A DNA stretch of 64,000 nucleotides from Acidobacteria subdivision 2 bacterium RH1 MAG20. GTDB taxonomy: Bacteria > Acidobacteriota > Terriglobia > Terriglobales > Acidobacteriaceae. Where the stretch lies: contig NFUO01000112.1 in the NCBI GenBank assembly GCA_002197545.1, forward strand, positions 62,001 through 126,000, read 5' to 3'. The notes below the pieces were generated by a model. That model had not been told where the DNA came from. It did no database searches and worked only from the letters and a program-made list of their open reading frames with translations. Both the position numbers and the translations under genes were made by a program. Below are positions 25,468 to 35,136 of the stretch, piece after piece; position 1 is the first letter of the stretch, and the number at the start of each line of letters is the position of its first letter.

Positions 25468-27180
25468 CTATATGTCCTTGACGCCATCCACGAATGCCTT
25501 CAGCTTGCGGCTGCGGCTGGGGTGACGGAGCTTGCGCAACGCCTTTGCCTCTATCTGACGAATGCGCTCACGCGTGACCTGGAAGGACTGGCCAACCTCT
25601 TCAAGCGTATGCTCGGAGCCGTCTTCGAGTCCGAAGCGCATCTTGATGACACGCTCTTCGCGTGGCGTCAGGGTACGAAGAACCTGAGACGTGTACTCCT
25701 TCAAATTCACCGAGATGACGGCGTCGGAGGGGCTGACGGCCATGCGGTCTTCGATGAAGTCGCCGAGGTGCGAATCTTCCTCTTCACCGATCGGCGTTTC
25801 GAGCGAGATAGGCTCCTGCGCGATCTTGAGGACCTTGCGGACCTTGGCGACCGGGATGTCCATGCGGCGGGCGATCTCTTCCGAGGACGCTTCGCGGCCA
25901 AGCTCCTGCACCAGTTGACGCGAGGTGCGGATGAGCTTGTTGATGGTCTCGATCATGTGCACCGGAATACGGATGGTGCGGGCCTGGTCCGCGATAGCAC
26001 GGGTGATGGCCTGCCGAATCCACCATGTGGCGTAGGTCGAGAACTTGTAGCCGCGGCGATACTCGAACTTATCGACGGCCTTCATCAAGCCGATGTTGCC
26101 TTCTTGAATGAGGTCGAGGAACTGGAGACCGCGATTGGTGTATTTCTTGGCGATAGAGACCACGAGGCGAAGGTTGGCCTCGATGAGTTCGCGTTTGGCG
26201 CGCTCGGCGTCCATGTCGCCCTGGATCATCTCGCGCTGGGTGCGCTTGAGGTCGGCAATACTGATGCCGGCGTCCTGCTCGACGCGTTCGAGGTCGATGC
26301 GGCAGTTCTTCTGCTGGCGCTTGTACTCCTTGCGCAACTCTTCGGACTTCGAGGCCTCGTGCTTGGTTTCAAGGGTCTTGATCTGACGCTCGAGGGTGCG
26401 CATGGCATCGACGGTCTTATTGACCTTGTCGAGCAGGCGTTTCTTCTCGCCATTGGTGTACTTCAACTCGCGGACGATGCGGTTGATGTAGACGTGCTCG
26501 CGGCCAATGAGCCAGCGGGTCTTGCGGGCATCTTTCGCCTTCGCCTTGGAGTCCTTGCCGACGGGCGCGGCGAGCTTTTCTTCAAGCGTGTGGATCTTCT
26601 TCTGGTGCTTGGTGATGACGTCGATTCGACCGGCGGTGGCGCGCACGCGGGCAGCCAGAATCTCTTCGGTCAACTCTTCTTCGTCGAAGGTAACAACTTC
26701 CTTGATGTTGCGGACGCCGCGCTTCAGGTCTTCGCCGAGGGCGACGATCTCGCGGATCACGATCGGGGAGCGTGAGATGGCCTTCATCACGCGAAGCTGG
26801 CCGCGCTCGATACGTTTGGCGATCTCGACCTCACCCTCGCGGGTAAGCAGAGGAACCGTGCCCATCTCGCGGAGGTACATGCGGACAGGGTCATTGGTCT
26901 TTTCAAGCGTGCCGGGCGTGAGATCGAGTTCGACGTCGTCGGACTCTTCACCAGCTTCGGGCTCGTACTTGTCGCGGTCGCCGCCAAACTTCGATTCGCC
27001 GGAGAGGACGTCGATACCCTGGGTGTTGATGGTGGTGAGAAGGTCGTCGAGGTCGTCGGGAGTGGTGATGTCACCGGGCAGCAGGTCATTGACCTCGCCA
27101 TAGGTGAGATATCCCTTCTCCTTGCCCGTATCGATCATCTTGTCTATATCTTCTTCGTACTTGTCAATTTCTTCAGCCAC
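25468..27180 (-). CDS. rpoD: RNA polymerase primary sigma factor (sigma-70)
   Basis: 570 residues from GTG 27180 (AGGAG about 11 bases upstream). Another GTG at 27192 is possible. Region 1.1 ([22 protein letters not shown]), region 1.2 ([20 protein letters not shown]), regions 2.1-2.4 ([40 protein letters not shown]), 3 ([21 protein letters not shown]) and 4.2 ([20 protein letters not shown]) are all in order. A non-conserved acidic to basic insert lies between 1.2 and 2. The canonical partner dnaG is on the same strand but about 3.5 kb upstream. Confidence 0.96.
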   Translation of the reverse strand: MAEEIDKYEEDIDKMIDTGKEKGYLTYGEVNDLLPGDITTPDDLDDLLTTINTQGIDVLSGESKFGGDRDKYEPEAGEESDDVELDLTPGTLEKTNDPVRMYLREMGTVPLLTREGEVEIAKRIERGQLRVMKAISRSPIVIREIVALGEDLKRGVRNIKEVVTFDEEELTEEILAARVRATAGRIDVITKHQKKIHTLEEKLAAPVGKDSKAKAKDARKTRWLIGREHVYINRIVRELKYTNGEKKRLLDKVNKTVDAMRTLERQIKTLETKHEASKSEELRKEYKRQQKNCRIDLERVEQDAGISIADLKRTQREMIQGDMDAERAKRELIEANLRLVVSIAKKYTNRGLQFLDLIQEGNIGLMKAVDKFEYRRGYKFSTYATWWIRQAITRAIADQARTIRIPVHMIETINKLIRTSRQLVQELGREASSEEIARRMDIPVAKVRKVLKIAQEPISLETPIGEEEDSHLGDFIEDRMAVSPSDAVISVNLKEYTSQVLRTLTPREERVIKMRFGLEDGSEHTLEEVGQSFQVTRERIRQIEAKALRKLRHPSRSRKLKAFVDGVKDI

Positions 27181-27385
27181 GGCTATGCGCACTCCTGCGA
27201 GAGATTCTGTTGATTGGGATGCCGCCGACGTCCATGGTGGTATTCAAGCGGAGCAATCCCTTGGTTGTAACGTAGTGAGCAGGGAGTTAATTGCGGTTTA
27301 GACCGCGATGGCAAGCCCGGCGACCTTAGATGGTCAGGGCATTCAAAGGCACACGTTCCCAGCGAATCACAGGATACCACATATT

Positions 27386-27640
27386 TTAGACGCTTTCCAC
27401 GGAGAAAAGACTCGGCGGAGGCTCCTTGAGAGGCTCTCCCGTGGCTCCATCCTGATGGTGGGGGCAACGCCGTAGATGGATATCTTTGCCATTGGAGCCG
27501 TAATCGTGGCCGCAATGGCCGCAGCGGAGATGGTAGATCGTCTGTCCGGGGAAGGATTCCGAAGGGAAGCCGGTCCTGGAGATGACGATCTGGCCGTGTT
27601 TGTTCTTGTATCCGGGACCGGTGGTCTGGAAACGAGGCAT
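27386..27640 (-). CDS. Small zinc-binding protein of unknown function
   Basis: 84 residues from ATG 27640, with AGAAGG seven bases upstream; the longer upstream reading to 27727 is not preferred. It shows CGHCGHDY followed by RRCPHH (a CxxC-x-CxxH arrangement) and a glycine-rich, basic N terminus (GPGYKNKHGQIVISR). No known family. The ORF begins about 57 bases after the doc stop. Confidence 0.62.
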   Translation of the reverse strand: MPRFQTTGPGYKNKHGQIVISRTGFPSESFPGQTIYHLRCGHCGHDYGSNGKDIHLRRCPHHQDGATGEPLKEPPPSLFSVESV

Positions 27641-27696
27641 TGCCTTCTCTGCTGGAGTAGTGAACGTCAATGGAATGGAAACAATACAACCGGGTT

Positions 27697-28089
27697 TCAG
27701 ATGGTCTGAGAATTTTGTTGGAGCCATGCGACGAGGTCGGGTTCAGTTAAATCACCTGCCGCTAGTCCATAGAAGGTGAGATAGCGGTCCTCGTCCGTCG
27801 CGACAATAGCTATGCCATTCAGCCTAAGAAAGCTCAGGCATACCACCAGGGCGGTGCGTTTGTTGCCATCGACAAATGCATGGTTCTTGGCAAGACCGAA
27901 GGCGTAGGCGGCGGCACGTTGAAAAAGCGTTGCGGGCGGATCAGGGTAGGCGAACAGATTTCGCGGCCTGTCCATGGCAGACTCGAACAGACCCCGATCG
28001 CGTATGCCGGTTGTGCCGCCATGCTCAGCCAACTGCATCTGGTGGATGAGGCGCGCTTCATCTCTTTCAATCCAGATGGGTTCGTTCAC
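27697..28089 (-). CDS. doc: Doc-type toxin (Fic/Doc family)
   Basis: 130 residues from a GTG at 28089, which overlaps the stop of the antitoxin gene (GTGA). The catalytic loop HAFVDGNKRTA (His70) is the Doc form of the Fic motif; Doc toxins phosphorylate EF-Tu. The N terminus WIERDEARLIHQMQLAEHGG is standard for death-on-curing proteins. It is preceded by an AbrB-type gene rather than a Phd gene. Confidence 0.9.
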   Translation of the reverse strand: MNEPIWIERDEARLIHQMQLAEHGGTTGIRDRGLFESAMDRPRNLFAYPDPPATLFQRAAAYAFGLAKNHAFVDGNKRTALVVCLSFLRLNGIAIVATDEDRYLTFYGLAAGDLTEPDLVAWLQQNSQTI

Positions 28090-28313
28090 TCGGCCAGACG
28101 CCTCAGAACATCGCGGTTTTCCCGCATAATCCTCTTCGCGACCTCCATCTTTTCCGCAAAATCCGGACGGTAAGCGCTGAGTTCGATGCCGCTGGGGGTC
28201 TCCGTAATATAGACCTGATCGCCCTTTTCGACACGGAGTTTGGCCAGAACTTCTTTGGACAAGATGATGCCGATGGAGTTTCCGATAGTCGTTATTTTAG
28301 CGGTTGCTGTCAT
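28086..28313 (-). CDS. AbrB/MazE-type antitoxin
   Basis: 75 residues from ATG 28313, with GAGGG seven bases upstream. The SpoVT/AbrB swapped-hairpin domain occupies residues 4-45: KITTIGNSIGIILSKEVLAK and GDQVYITETPSGIELS. A C-terminal helix (FAEKMEVAKRIMRENRDVLR) should bind the toxin. It overlaps doc by four bases, so the two are a translationally coupled toxin-antitoxin pair. An upstream in-frame extension is not supported. Confidence 0.88.
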   Translation of the reverse strand: MTATAKITTIGNSIGIILSKEVLAKLRVEKGDQVYITETPSGIELSAYRPDFAEKMEVAKRIMRENRDVLRRLAE

Positions 28314-28371
28314 GGCTGATCCCTCGATTTTCATTATAATAATTGTTATACGGAAACTACAGAAAGCTCTA

Positions 28372-29766
28372 TCAGCTTTCGAGCCCTGGCTTGGATCTGC
28401 GGATGCGGGCAAGCAACGCCGCTGGCCGGAGAGATGGCGGGTAGTGCAGCATACTCGATAGGAAGGCTGGGAAAGTGTCCTGGGAGATGCGCAACGACGC
28501 CGGAACGACGTACATATTCATGACGAGTTCCGACACCAGCAGCGAAGCGGCGGCTCCGTAGAGGCCAAACCAGCGCGCGAGGAAGTAGCAGAAGGTACAG
28601 GCGATGCTGGTACCGATGACGTAGTACGTGGCGAGCCGCTGATGCTGATTCGTGGAGGTCATCAGCACCGAGCTGGTGGACCATAGTGCGTAAAGAATCA
28701 CGACAAGCAGAAGAATGTCGAGCAGCACGCGGCTCGGCGGCACATGGCCTCCTGTCCAGCGGTGGAGAAACCATGGCCCGACCGTCATCATGGCTAGAAC
28801 GATGACGAAGGCGACGATCAGCGCCAACTGGCAGGCCCGGCGCAGAAGGGAGCGGACGAGAGGGATATTCCTTGCGCCGTAGGCGATCGACATCTCGGGC
28901 TCGAAGGTGGTGTTTACCATCTGGACCATCTGGAGTGCGACGCGGGAGACAGTGCGGGCGGTCCCGAAGACCACGACAGCCGTGGGCCCAAGAGCATAGC
29001 CGACAGCAAGCAGCGTTCCTTGCAGGTTCAGAGCGTTGCCGATGGGAAAGCCCATAAAGGCAATGGCGGGCCGGGCAAGTGCGCGAATCTCCGCAAAGCT
29101 GGCGTGGCTCCATCCGTATTCGATCCACGGGATATCCCGCCGAACCTTGATGCAGAGGGCCATGGTGCCGGTGACATTGGCCGCGGCGAAGACAAGGGCG
29201 GTGACGCGCGGGCCAGCGCCAAAGGCTACTGAGAGGATCATGCAGGCAAAGGCGGAGAGCGACATGATGCTCTTAATAAAGGAACCGAAGGGGTAGCGGC
29301 CAATGCAGCGGTAGGCAGACTGCAGGAGCTGTTCAAACTGGCCGAGCATAACCGAGACGCCTAGATAAAAGATGATCCATTTGGCGTCGGACCGGTCGAT
29401 ATTATGGATTTTGAGCAGGCGGGCGGCTGGGAAGTAGTAAAGCACGACGCTCAGTAAACCTATGACAGCAGTGCAGATAATGGCGATGAGCCACCAGCAG
29501 CTTTGAAAGACGCGGAGGGCGCCTTCGCGGTCTTCGCGGGCTACCAGCATGGTCATTTCATTGCCGGCGACGCTGCCGAAGCCTATGTTGCTGAAACTGA
29601 GGTAGGACGGGATGGAGTTGAGGATCATCCACTCGCCATAGACGGGTACGATCCAGAAGTGGAGAAAGACCGGAACCTGAACGAGCTGGATGATGGTGGA
29701 GGCTAACCTACTGATCCAGTTGGAGATAAATCCAAGAGTCAAGCGGCGTTTTACGGAACTATCCAT
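28372..29766 (-). CDS. Polysaccharide flippase of the MOP/MATE superfamily
   Basis: 464 residues if it starts at ATG 29766 (GAGAGG upstream); an open frame of 59 more codons extends to 29943, so the start is uncertain. About 12-14 membrane helices are visible, and the opening LTLGFISNWISRLASTIIQL plus the FGSVAGNEMT region match Wzx/oligosaccharide flippases. It should move a lipid-linked glycan across the inner membrane. No glycosyltransferase genes are adjacent, which is unusual for such a gene. The stop is 59 bases upstream of the AbrB start, so read-through into the toxin module is possible. Confidence 0.82.
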   Translation of the reverse strand: MDSSVKRRLTLGFISNWISRLASTIIQLVQVPVFLHFWIVPVYGEWMILNSIPSYLSFSNIGFGSVAGNEMTMLVAREDREGALRVFQSCWWLIAIICTAVIGLLSVVLYYFPAARLLKIHNIDRSDAKWIIFYLGVSVMLGQFEQLLQSAYRCIGRYPFGSFIKSIMSLSAFACMILSVAFGAGPRVTALVFAAANVTGTMALCIKVRRDIPWIEYGWSHASFAEIRALARPAIAFMGFPIGNALNLQGTLLAVGYALGPTAVVVFGTARTVSRVALQMVQMVNTTFEPEMSIAYGARNIPLVRSLLRRACQLALIVAFVIVLAMMTVGPWFLHRWTGGHVPPSRVLLDILLLVVILYALWSTSSVLMTSTNQHQRLATYYVIGTSIACTFCYFLARWFGLYGAAASLLVSELVMNMYVVPASLRISQDTFPAFLSSMLHYPPSLRPAALLARIRRSKPGLES

Positions 29767-30023
29767 TCTTGTTGTTGGCCTCTCTTTCAGTTTACCGGGT
29801 GTGGTTGGTGGGGATTTTAAGAACCTGGTATTGATCGCGCCTCTGGCGCTTACCGGATGAGTTCTGCTCTCTACCATCACGGATATTTCTGTCGATTCCG
29901 CATCGGGGTGGGGAGGGGCGGTGCCGTCAGAAAGTGAACCCATTACTAAAGATTATTCAATAGGGTGACCGTACAACACAGAATTTGTACTATGCTTGGC
30001 TCGCCTCTTGAAGGGGGATCCCG

Positions 30024-30593
30024 ATGCGAATCAAGCTCCTCATGACTGCCGTCGCTTTGCTGTCGGCCAGCCTTGCTGCGCATGCCACTACGGTGACATA
30101 CGACTTTACGTACTCTTCTACAAGTGGGAGTCTGGCGGGTGAAACCGCCTCGGGAAGCGGCACCTTCGCTGTGAGCTATCCCTACGGCACGAGAGGGGGA
30201 ACCCTCACCGCATTTTCGTTCACCAACACCATCGACTCTTCCATCGGCGATTCGACCTTTGTCTATTACTTCAGTGATGTCGGTCCGAGCAATATCGTTC
30301 TCACCCTCGGCGGCGAGTCTATCGCGCTGGCAACGATTACAGCAGGGACGGAAGGAACGGATGAGAGCTGGGGTACTGTTGACTTTGTGTTGAATATTGC
30401 TACCGATGGAGTGGTCACTGGCAGCACCTCGTACGTGGGCAATGGGAATGCCCATTCTGCTGCCGACGATACCACTGGCGTAGGGACCGTCACCTTCGTC
30501 AGTACGGACGTCACCCCCGAACCTTCCAGCTTCGTTCTGCTGGGCACTGGCTTGCTTGGGATGGGCGGCCTCGTGAAGCGCAGGCTGGCGTGA
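30024..30593 (+). CDS. PEP-CTERM sorting-signal protein
   Basis: 189 residues with a signal peptide (LLMTAVALLSASLAAHA) and a C-terminal PEP-CTERM signal: TPEPSSFVLLGTGLLGMGGL followed by VKRRLA. The middle is a Ser/Thr-rich beta sandwich. Such proteins are processed by an exosortase and are usually linked to exopolysaccharide. AAGGGGGA precedes the ATG. It is divergent from the flippase gene, and the two may share a role in cell surface formation (inference). Confidence 0.9.
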   Translation: MRIKLLMTAVALLSASLAAHATTVTYDFTYSSTSGSLAGETASGSGTFAVSYPYGTRGGTLTAFSFTNTIDSSIGDSTFVYYFSDVGPSNIVLTLGGESIALATITAGTEGTDESWGTVDFVLNIATDGVVTGSTSYVGNGNAHSAADDTTGVGTVTFVSTDVTPEPSSFVLLGTGLLGMGGLVKRRLA

Positions 30594-30690
30594 GCCGGGG
30601 AGGATTTTTTTGGTTGGCTGCGCGGGGGCACCGGCGAAATACAGGGCGGATTCAAGGTTTAGGCAGATTCTAAGTGTTCACAGTGAGATT

Positions 30691-32493
30691 TCAGCGCTGG
30701 CGGAGGGCGCGGTCGATCTGGAGCTTCTCGGCGGTGAGCTGGGTGAGGATGGCCTGGTCGCCTCGGCGGTCGGCCTCGGCGATCAGGGATCGGATCTCGC
30801 GCTGGCGGCGTTCTAATCGGCGGGATTCGAGGGCGTGAAGCGCGTTTTCGACCTGTTCGGTCATGGTTTGCGGATGGTCCCGCGAGTTGGCCTCGACGGG
30901 GTCTTCGTGGTGTTGCAGGGCGAGGGCGAGCAGGGTGCGGCTCGGCGGGTCGGATGCAGCGTCGAGCGGGTTGGCCGGGACGGGTGCGGTGGCCAGGGCT
31001 TCGAGGACGGCGGCGGCGGGGAGGTTTTCGTACCACTCGGGATGCTGGCTGAGTTGATCGGAGGCGAGGATGCGGGCCGGGTCGTCTTCGGGCAGGACGA
31101 GGGCGCGGAGGAGGATGCGCTCGTTCTCGCTGGCGGGGTCGCCGGTGTGGGAGCGGACGCTTTCGACGCGCTGAGCGGCGGCCTGCTTGATCTCCTGACG
31201 CAGGATCATGGAGTCGATGCCGAGTTTCTGGGCGGCGTCGGCGGCGAACTCGTCGCGGTGGATGCGGTTGGGCATGCGTCGGATGTGGGGCAGCAGGAAG
31301 TTGAGCGCCTTGACTTTGGCGTCGGCGGTCCGGCCGGGGAAGAGCTGGCGGGCGCGGTCGACGAGGTAGTCCGAATGACGCTTGGCGGTGCGGAGGGCGG
31401 CCATGTAGGCCTGGATGCCGTTTTCGCGGACGAAGCGGTCGGGGTCGAGACCGCCTTCGAGAGCCACAACCTTTACTTCAAAGTTTTCTTCGGTGAGCAG
31501 CGCGATGGACTTTTCGGCGGCGTTGGCACCGGCGGTGTCGGGGTCGAAGTTGACGACGACGCGCTTGGTGAAGCGGCTGAGCAGGCGCACCTGCATCTCG
31601 GTGAAGGCAGTGCCGGAGGTGGCGAGGACGTTGTGGACGCCAGCCATGTAGACGGAGATACAGTCCATCTGGCCCTCGACCAGCAGCGCGAAGTCGTGGG
31701 AGCGCATATCGGCTTTGGCCTTGTCGAGATTGAAGAGGACGTGACCCTTGGTGTAGAGGGCGGTCTCCGGGGAGTTAATGTACTTGGCGACGTCGCGGCC
31801 CTTTTCGTCCTGGCTATCGAGGGTGCGGGCGGTGAAGGCGATGGTCTTGCCCTGCTCGTTGGCGATGGGGAAGGTGATGCGTTTGCGGAAGCGGGCGTAG
31901 AGCTGGCCGTGGGTTCCGTCGGCCTGTTCTTTCGAGCTGAAGAGGCCGCTGGCGCGCATGGCTTCTTCATTAAAGTGCGGCTTGAGGCGGTCGCGCATGT
32001 CGTTGAAGTCGTCGGGCGCGTAGCCGATGCGGAACTTGGCGATGGTCTCGGGAGTGACGCCCCGTCCGGTGAGGTACTCGCGTGCGCGGGCGGCTTCGGG
32101 TGATTTGAGCTGCGCCTCGAAGTACTGGGTTGCCGCTTCGTGGATGTCGATGAGCTGACGCCGCAGCCCGGCTTCGCGGGCCTCTTCGGGTGAGCTGAAT
32201 TCGCGTTTGGGCAGAGGGATGCCGCATTTGGCGGCGACGGTGCGGATGGCTTCGGGGAAGCTGATGTTTTCGAGCTTCATGACGAAGGTGAAGACGTCGC
32301 CTTTCTCGTGGCAGCCGAAGCAGTAGAAGTAGCCGTGGTTCGCGTTGACGGAGAAGGAGCCAGTCTTCTCTTTATGAAAGGGGCAGAGGCCGGTGTAGTT
32401 CTGCGCGCCGGTTTTGCGCAGCTTCACGTAGTCGCCGATGATCTTGACGATGTCGGCCTGCTGCTTGACGGTCTGGGCGAAGTTGTCGGACAT
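30691..32493 (-). CDS. dnaG: DNA primase
   Basis: 600 residues. The CHC2 zinc domain has Cys37, His40, Cys58 and Cys61 (LCPFHKEK and YCFGCHEKGD). The polymerase core and Toprim domain follow, with LLVEGQMDCISVYMAG and NFDPDTAGANAAEKS. The C-terminal helicase-binding part ends in RREIRSLIAEADRRGDQA. It synthesises replication primers. In most bacteria dnaG lies immediately upstream of rpoD; here rpoD is 3.5 kb downstream on the same strand. Confidence 0.95.
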   Translation of the reverse strand: MSDNFAQTVKQQADIVKIIGDYVKLRKTGAQNYTGLCPFHKEKTGSFSVNANHGYFYCFGCHEKGDVFTFVMKLENISFPEAIRTVAAKCGIPLPKREFSSPEEAREAGLRRQLIDIHEAATQYFEAQLKSPEAARAREYLTGRGVTPETIAKFRIGYAPDDFNDMRDRLKPHFNEEAMRASGLFSSKEQADGTHGQLYARFRKRITFPIANEQGKTIAFTARTLDSQDEKGRDVAKYINSPETALYTKGHVLFNLDKAKADMRSHDFALLVEGQMDCISVYMAGVHNVLATSGTAFTEMQVRLLSRFTKRVVVNFDPDTAGANAAEKSIALLTEENFEVKVVALEGGLDPDRFVRENGIQAYMAALRTAKRHSDYLVDRARQLFPGRTADAKVKALNFLLPHIRRMPNRIHRDEFAADAAQKLGIDSMILRQEIKQAAAQRVESVRSHTGDPASENERILLRALVLPEDDPARILASDQLSQHPEWYENLPAAAVLEALATAPVPANPLDAASDPPSRTLLALALQHHEDPVEANSRDHPQTMTEQVENALHALESRRLERRQREIRSLIAEADRRGDQAILTQLTAEKLQIDRALRQR

Positions 32494-32539
32494 GCTTGCG
32501 GGGTTGAATTATCAGTTTAGATGAGTGGGCCGGATAGGT

Positions 32540-32560
32540 TTAACACCGATTTTCACCGAT
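32540..32560. repeat. Dispersed repeat, copy 2
   Basis: Inverted copy of 23362-23382 with one mismatch, with a third CACCGATT unit just after (32563-32570). It lies in the leader side of dnaG. Confidence 0.6.
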
Positions 32561-32714
32561 TCCACCGATTAGAGCAGACAATGGCGAAACTGGTGAGTGG
32601 ATGTCTAATTCTGCACTCCCCAATCCCGTTCGGATGCGAAAGTTCATTGGCTTGACTTATCTTATGCCGAATGCTACATAGGGTATGCAAGAAATTGATG
32701 CAGGGAGATTGCGC

Positions 32715-33716
32715 ATGAAAAAAATGGTGCAATGGATGATTGCTTTCGTAACCCTTTCAGGGTTTGCATTATATGGACAGCAGCCACCCGCAAAGGCGGC
32801 GGACACCTCTCCTCATAAAATACAGTTCGTTACCGTGGACAAGGACGTAAAGCTGGAAGTCCTGGATTGGGGCGGCAACGGGCGGCCGCTGGTCTTTTTG
32901 GCAGGCTCTGGATTCGATGCTCACGTCTTTGATACGTTCGCACCCAAATTTACAGCGACGCATCACGTCTATGGCATTACCCGGCGCGGGTTTGGCGCAT
33001 CGAGTCATCCCGCGCCCGCAGATGGAAACTACACAGCCGATCATCTGGGGGACGATGTTCTGGCAGTGATCGACAACCTTAAACTCGATCGCCCAGTGTT
33101 GATTGGGCACTCGCTCGCCGGTGAAGAGTTGAGTTCCATTGGCAGCCGGCACCCGGAAAAGGTTGCTGGACTCATCTACCTCGATGCCGGATACTCCTAC
33201 GCTTACTACAGCTCTTCACTGGGAGATCCGATCATTGATGCGACGGAATTGAAGAAGCGCCTGGACCTCTTCTTCTCCGGCGGAATTCAGGACCTTCGGG
33301 GTCTCAAGGAGTTGCAGGAGGATACAGGGCGATTCGACAAGGATTTGCAGGCATTCGAGAAGCAGATGGCGCTGATGCCTCCACGCCCGCCAAGACCGGC
33401 AAACGCTCCGCCTCCTCCGCCGATTGCCGTCGCGCTCAGTGCAGGCAGGCAGAAGTACACGGAGATTCACGTTCCGGTGCTTGCGATCTTCGCGGACCCT
33501 CATGACTTCGGTTCACTCTACAAGGGCGATCCCGCTGCGAAGGCCGCTGTAGTGGCCAATGATCTTGCGACGACATCAGCGCAGGCAGATGCATTCCAGG
33601 CGGGTATACCGTCCGCGCATGTTGTTCGCATACCGAATGCTGACCACTTTATCTTTAGATCCAACGAAGCGGAGGTGATTCGCGAAATGAATGCGTTCCT
33701 CGCGACCATTCGCTGA
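32715..33716 (+). CDS. Exported alpha/beta hydrolase
   Basis: 333 residues from ATG 32715, with AGGGAGA eight bases upstream. A signal peptide (MKKMVQWMIAFVTLSGFALY) is followed by an alpha/beta hydrolase: oxyanion turn LAGSGFDAHVFD, GITRRGFGAS, nucleophile GHSLAG (Ser133), acid in IFADPHDFG and NADHFI with the catalytic His. A proline-rich lid segment PPRPPRPANAPPPPP lies at about 230-245. Substrate unknown. Confidence 0.9.
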   Translation: MKKMVQWMIAFVTLSGFALYGQQPPAKAADTSPHKIQFVTVDKDVKLEVLDWGGNGRPLVFLAGSGFDAHVFDTFAPKFTATHHVYGITRRGFGASSHPAPADGNYTADHLGDDVLAVIDNLKLDRPVLIGHSLAGEELSSIGSRHPEKVAGLIYLDAGYSYAYYSSSLGDPIIDATELKKRLDLFFSGGIQDLRGLKELQEDTGRFDKDLQAFEKQMALMPPRPPRPANAPPPPPIAVALSAGRQKYTEIHVPVLAIFADPHDFGSLYKGDPAAKAAVVANDLATTSAQADAFQAGIPSAHVVRIPNADHFIFRSNEAEVIREMNAFLATIR

Positions 33717-34245
33717 TAGATCGCTCGTTGGCTTTGCCTGGGAATATCCTACTTTTTGAGGGAACACAGAGCGTAGACTGGTAATAACGCCGACAAATAC
33801 CAGCGATTCGTAATAGGGATCGTTGGCAATGCCCTTCCCATGGTTGCTACGGAAAGTCCCGTCAGGCAGTACGAGCTGCCGCCTTGCAACGAATGAGAAT
33901 AGATGTTGCACTTCACCCGCGAATTCAGCAGAACATGAGCCTGAGGCGCCGCAAAGAATGGGAGAATCGTGTGCGCTCAGAACTAATTTTTCGTGCCAAA
34001 GAGACCGTCGATAACAAGTACAAACTCTGTCAGACAGCTTCAAAGGCAACTCGGCGGCTCCATATTTCATCGAGAAATACGCCCAACACCATCAACAATG
34101 CCTTTGAACGAATCGCTGATGGCTTTGACATACCGCTATCTATCGATTTGATTCCAGCGTTGTCGTAGCCTCCGCCATACGGGTTTGGGTAAGAGATGGC
34201 GCAGCTTCCGGCCCGCGAGTTATTCTTTCTTCGAGAGGGAACTCG
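33717..34245. other. Gene-free interval
   Basis: No gene is supported. A minus-strand frame at about 33727-34070 has protein-like stretches (LVLPDGTFRSNHGKGIANDP) that could be a gene remnant, but it has no ribosome site and runs on antisense into the hydrolase gene. The promoter of the FG-GAP gene must lie at the right end. Confidence 0.45.
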
Positions 34246-35061
34246 ATGAGCTGTACCGTCTGCAGACCGGGCCCGATGACCTCCATCCTGGCGACCGTGC
34301 TTGTGCTTGCTGCGTTTGCGTCGGTACACGCGTGGGCGAGTGGCCCTGGGACTTTGCCTGTGGTTGCGGCGGGCACTTCAGGGGCGGCGGCCGAATCCGA
34401 CAGTGCTCCGGACAAAGCTGCGCGCCTGATAGTGATGGCCGACTTCAACCGGGACGGCATCGCCGATATGGCGGAAGCTACTTTGCCTGCCGGAGATCAC
34501 TCCGGGGCGGGCTTTCTGACGATATCGCTGGGTCAGGCAGACGGCACCTTCAAACAGATCGCTTCCAAGCCGGTGCTGGGCCATGCTCCCCACGATATCG
34601 TTGCCGGCGACTTCAACCAGGATGGCATTCCAGACGTGATCGTAGGAGACGATGACGGCGCGCTGATGTTGTTCCTTGGCGACGGGACAGGCAACCTGGT
34701 TCCTGCGGGCAACATCGCTCACCTCGATTCGGTTGTCTCGATTGCTGTGGCTGACTTCAACCACGATGGCATTTTGGATTTGGCTGTCTCAGACTGGCGT
34801 GCGAGCTCAGTGACGATATTTCTTGGCGCTGGCAAAGGCTCATTTCGGAGCGGGTCGTCCTTTCCTTTGCGGATGGGGGGAACGACTCCCCACCTCGCCG
34901 CCGCCGACTTTAATGGAGACGGTATCCCTGATCTGGCGGTGGTGTACGACAACGAGGACGGGGACACGTTCGATGTCATGCTGGGCAATGGCAACGGCAC
35001 CTTCACCCTTGCGCCCCACCTGGGCCTGATCAGAGACCCGAACTCCCATTGCGCCACCTAG
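34246..35061 (+). CDS. Exported FG-GAP/VCBS repeat protein
   Basis: 271 residues; AGAGGGAACTCG precedes the ATG. After a signal region (about 11-32) come four FG-GAP repeats with calcium-binding loops DFNRDGIADM, DFNQDGIPDV, DFNHDGILDL and DFNGDGIPDL. It ends soon after a further start of a repeat (MLGNGNGTFTLAPHLG), so it is short for the family, which normally makes a seven-bladed propeller; four repeats suggest truncation or a partial propeller. It lies 75 bases before the large exported protein on the same strand and may be co-transcribed. Confidence 0.82.
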   Translation: MSCTVCRPGPMTSILATVLVLAAFASVHAWASGPGTLPVVAAGTSGAAAESDSAPDKAARLIVMADFNRDGIADMAEATLPAGDHSGAGFLTISLGQADGTFKQIASKPVLGHAPHDIVAGDFNQDGIPDVIVGDDDGALMLFLGDGTGNLVPAGNIAHLDSVVSIAVADFNHDGILDLAVSDWRASSVTIFLGAGKGSFRSGSSFPLRMGGTTPHLAAADFNGDGIPDLAVVYDNEDGDTFDVMLGNGNGTFTLAPHLGLIRDPNSHCAT

Positions 35062-35136
35062 GCGCGGTTTGAAACAGAACGGTCTCTCCTGCAAGGCGAC
35101 GGGATGAAAGCTCCGCGATAGACTTGCCCATAGCTC

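Noticed and set aside
25522..26775. 417-residue plus-strand ORF
   Set aside because: Lies exactly opposite rpoD; a product of codon bias with repeated Leu/Asp runs.
30024..30593. Exopolysaccharide or exosortase gene cluster around the PEP-CTERM gene and flippase
   Set aside because: No exosortase, glycosyltransferase or polymerase genes are present nearby.
30835..32103. 422-residue plus-strand ORF, Gly/Val-rich
   Set aside because: Antisense to dnaG.
33576..34070. 164-residue minus-strand ORF with some protein-like stretches
   Set aside because: Half of it is antisense to the alpha/beta hydrolase and there is no ribosome site; kept only as a possible remnant.
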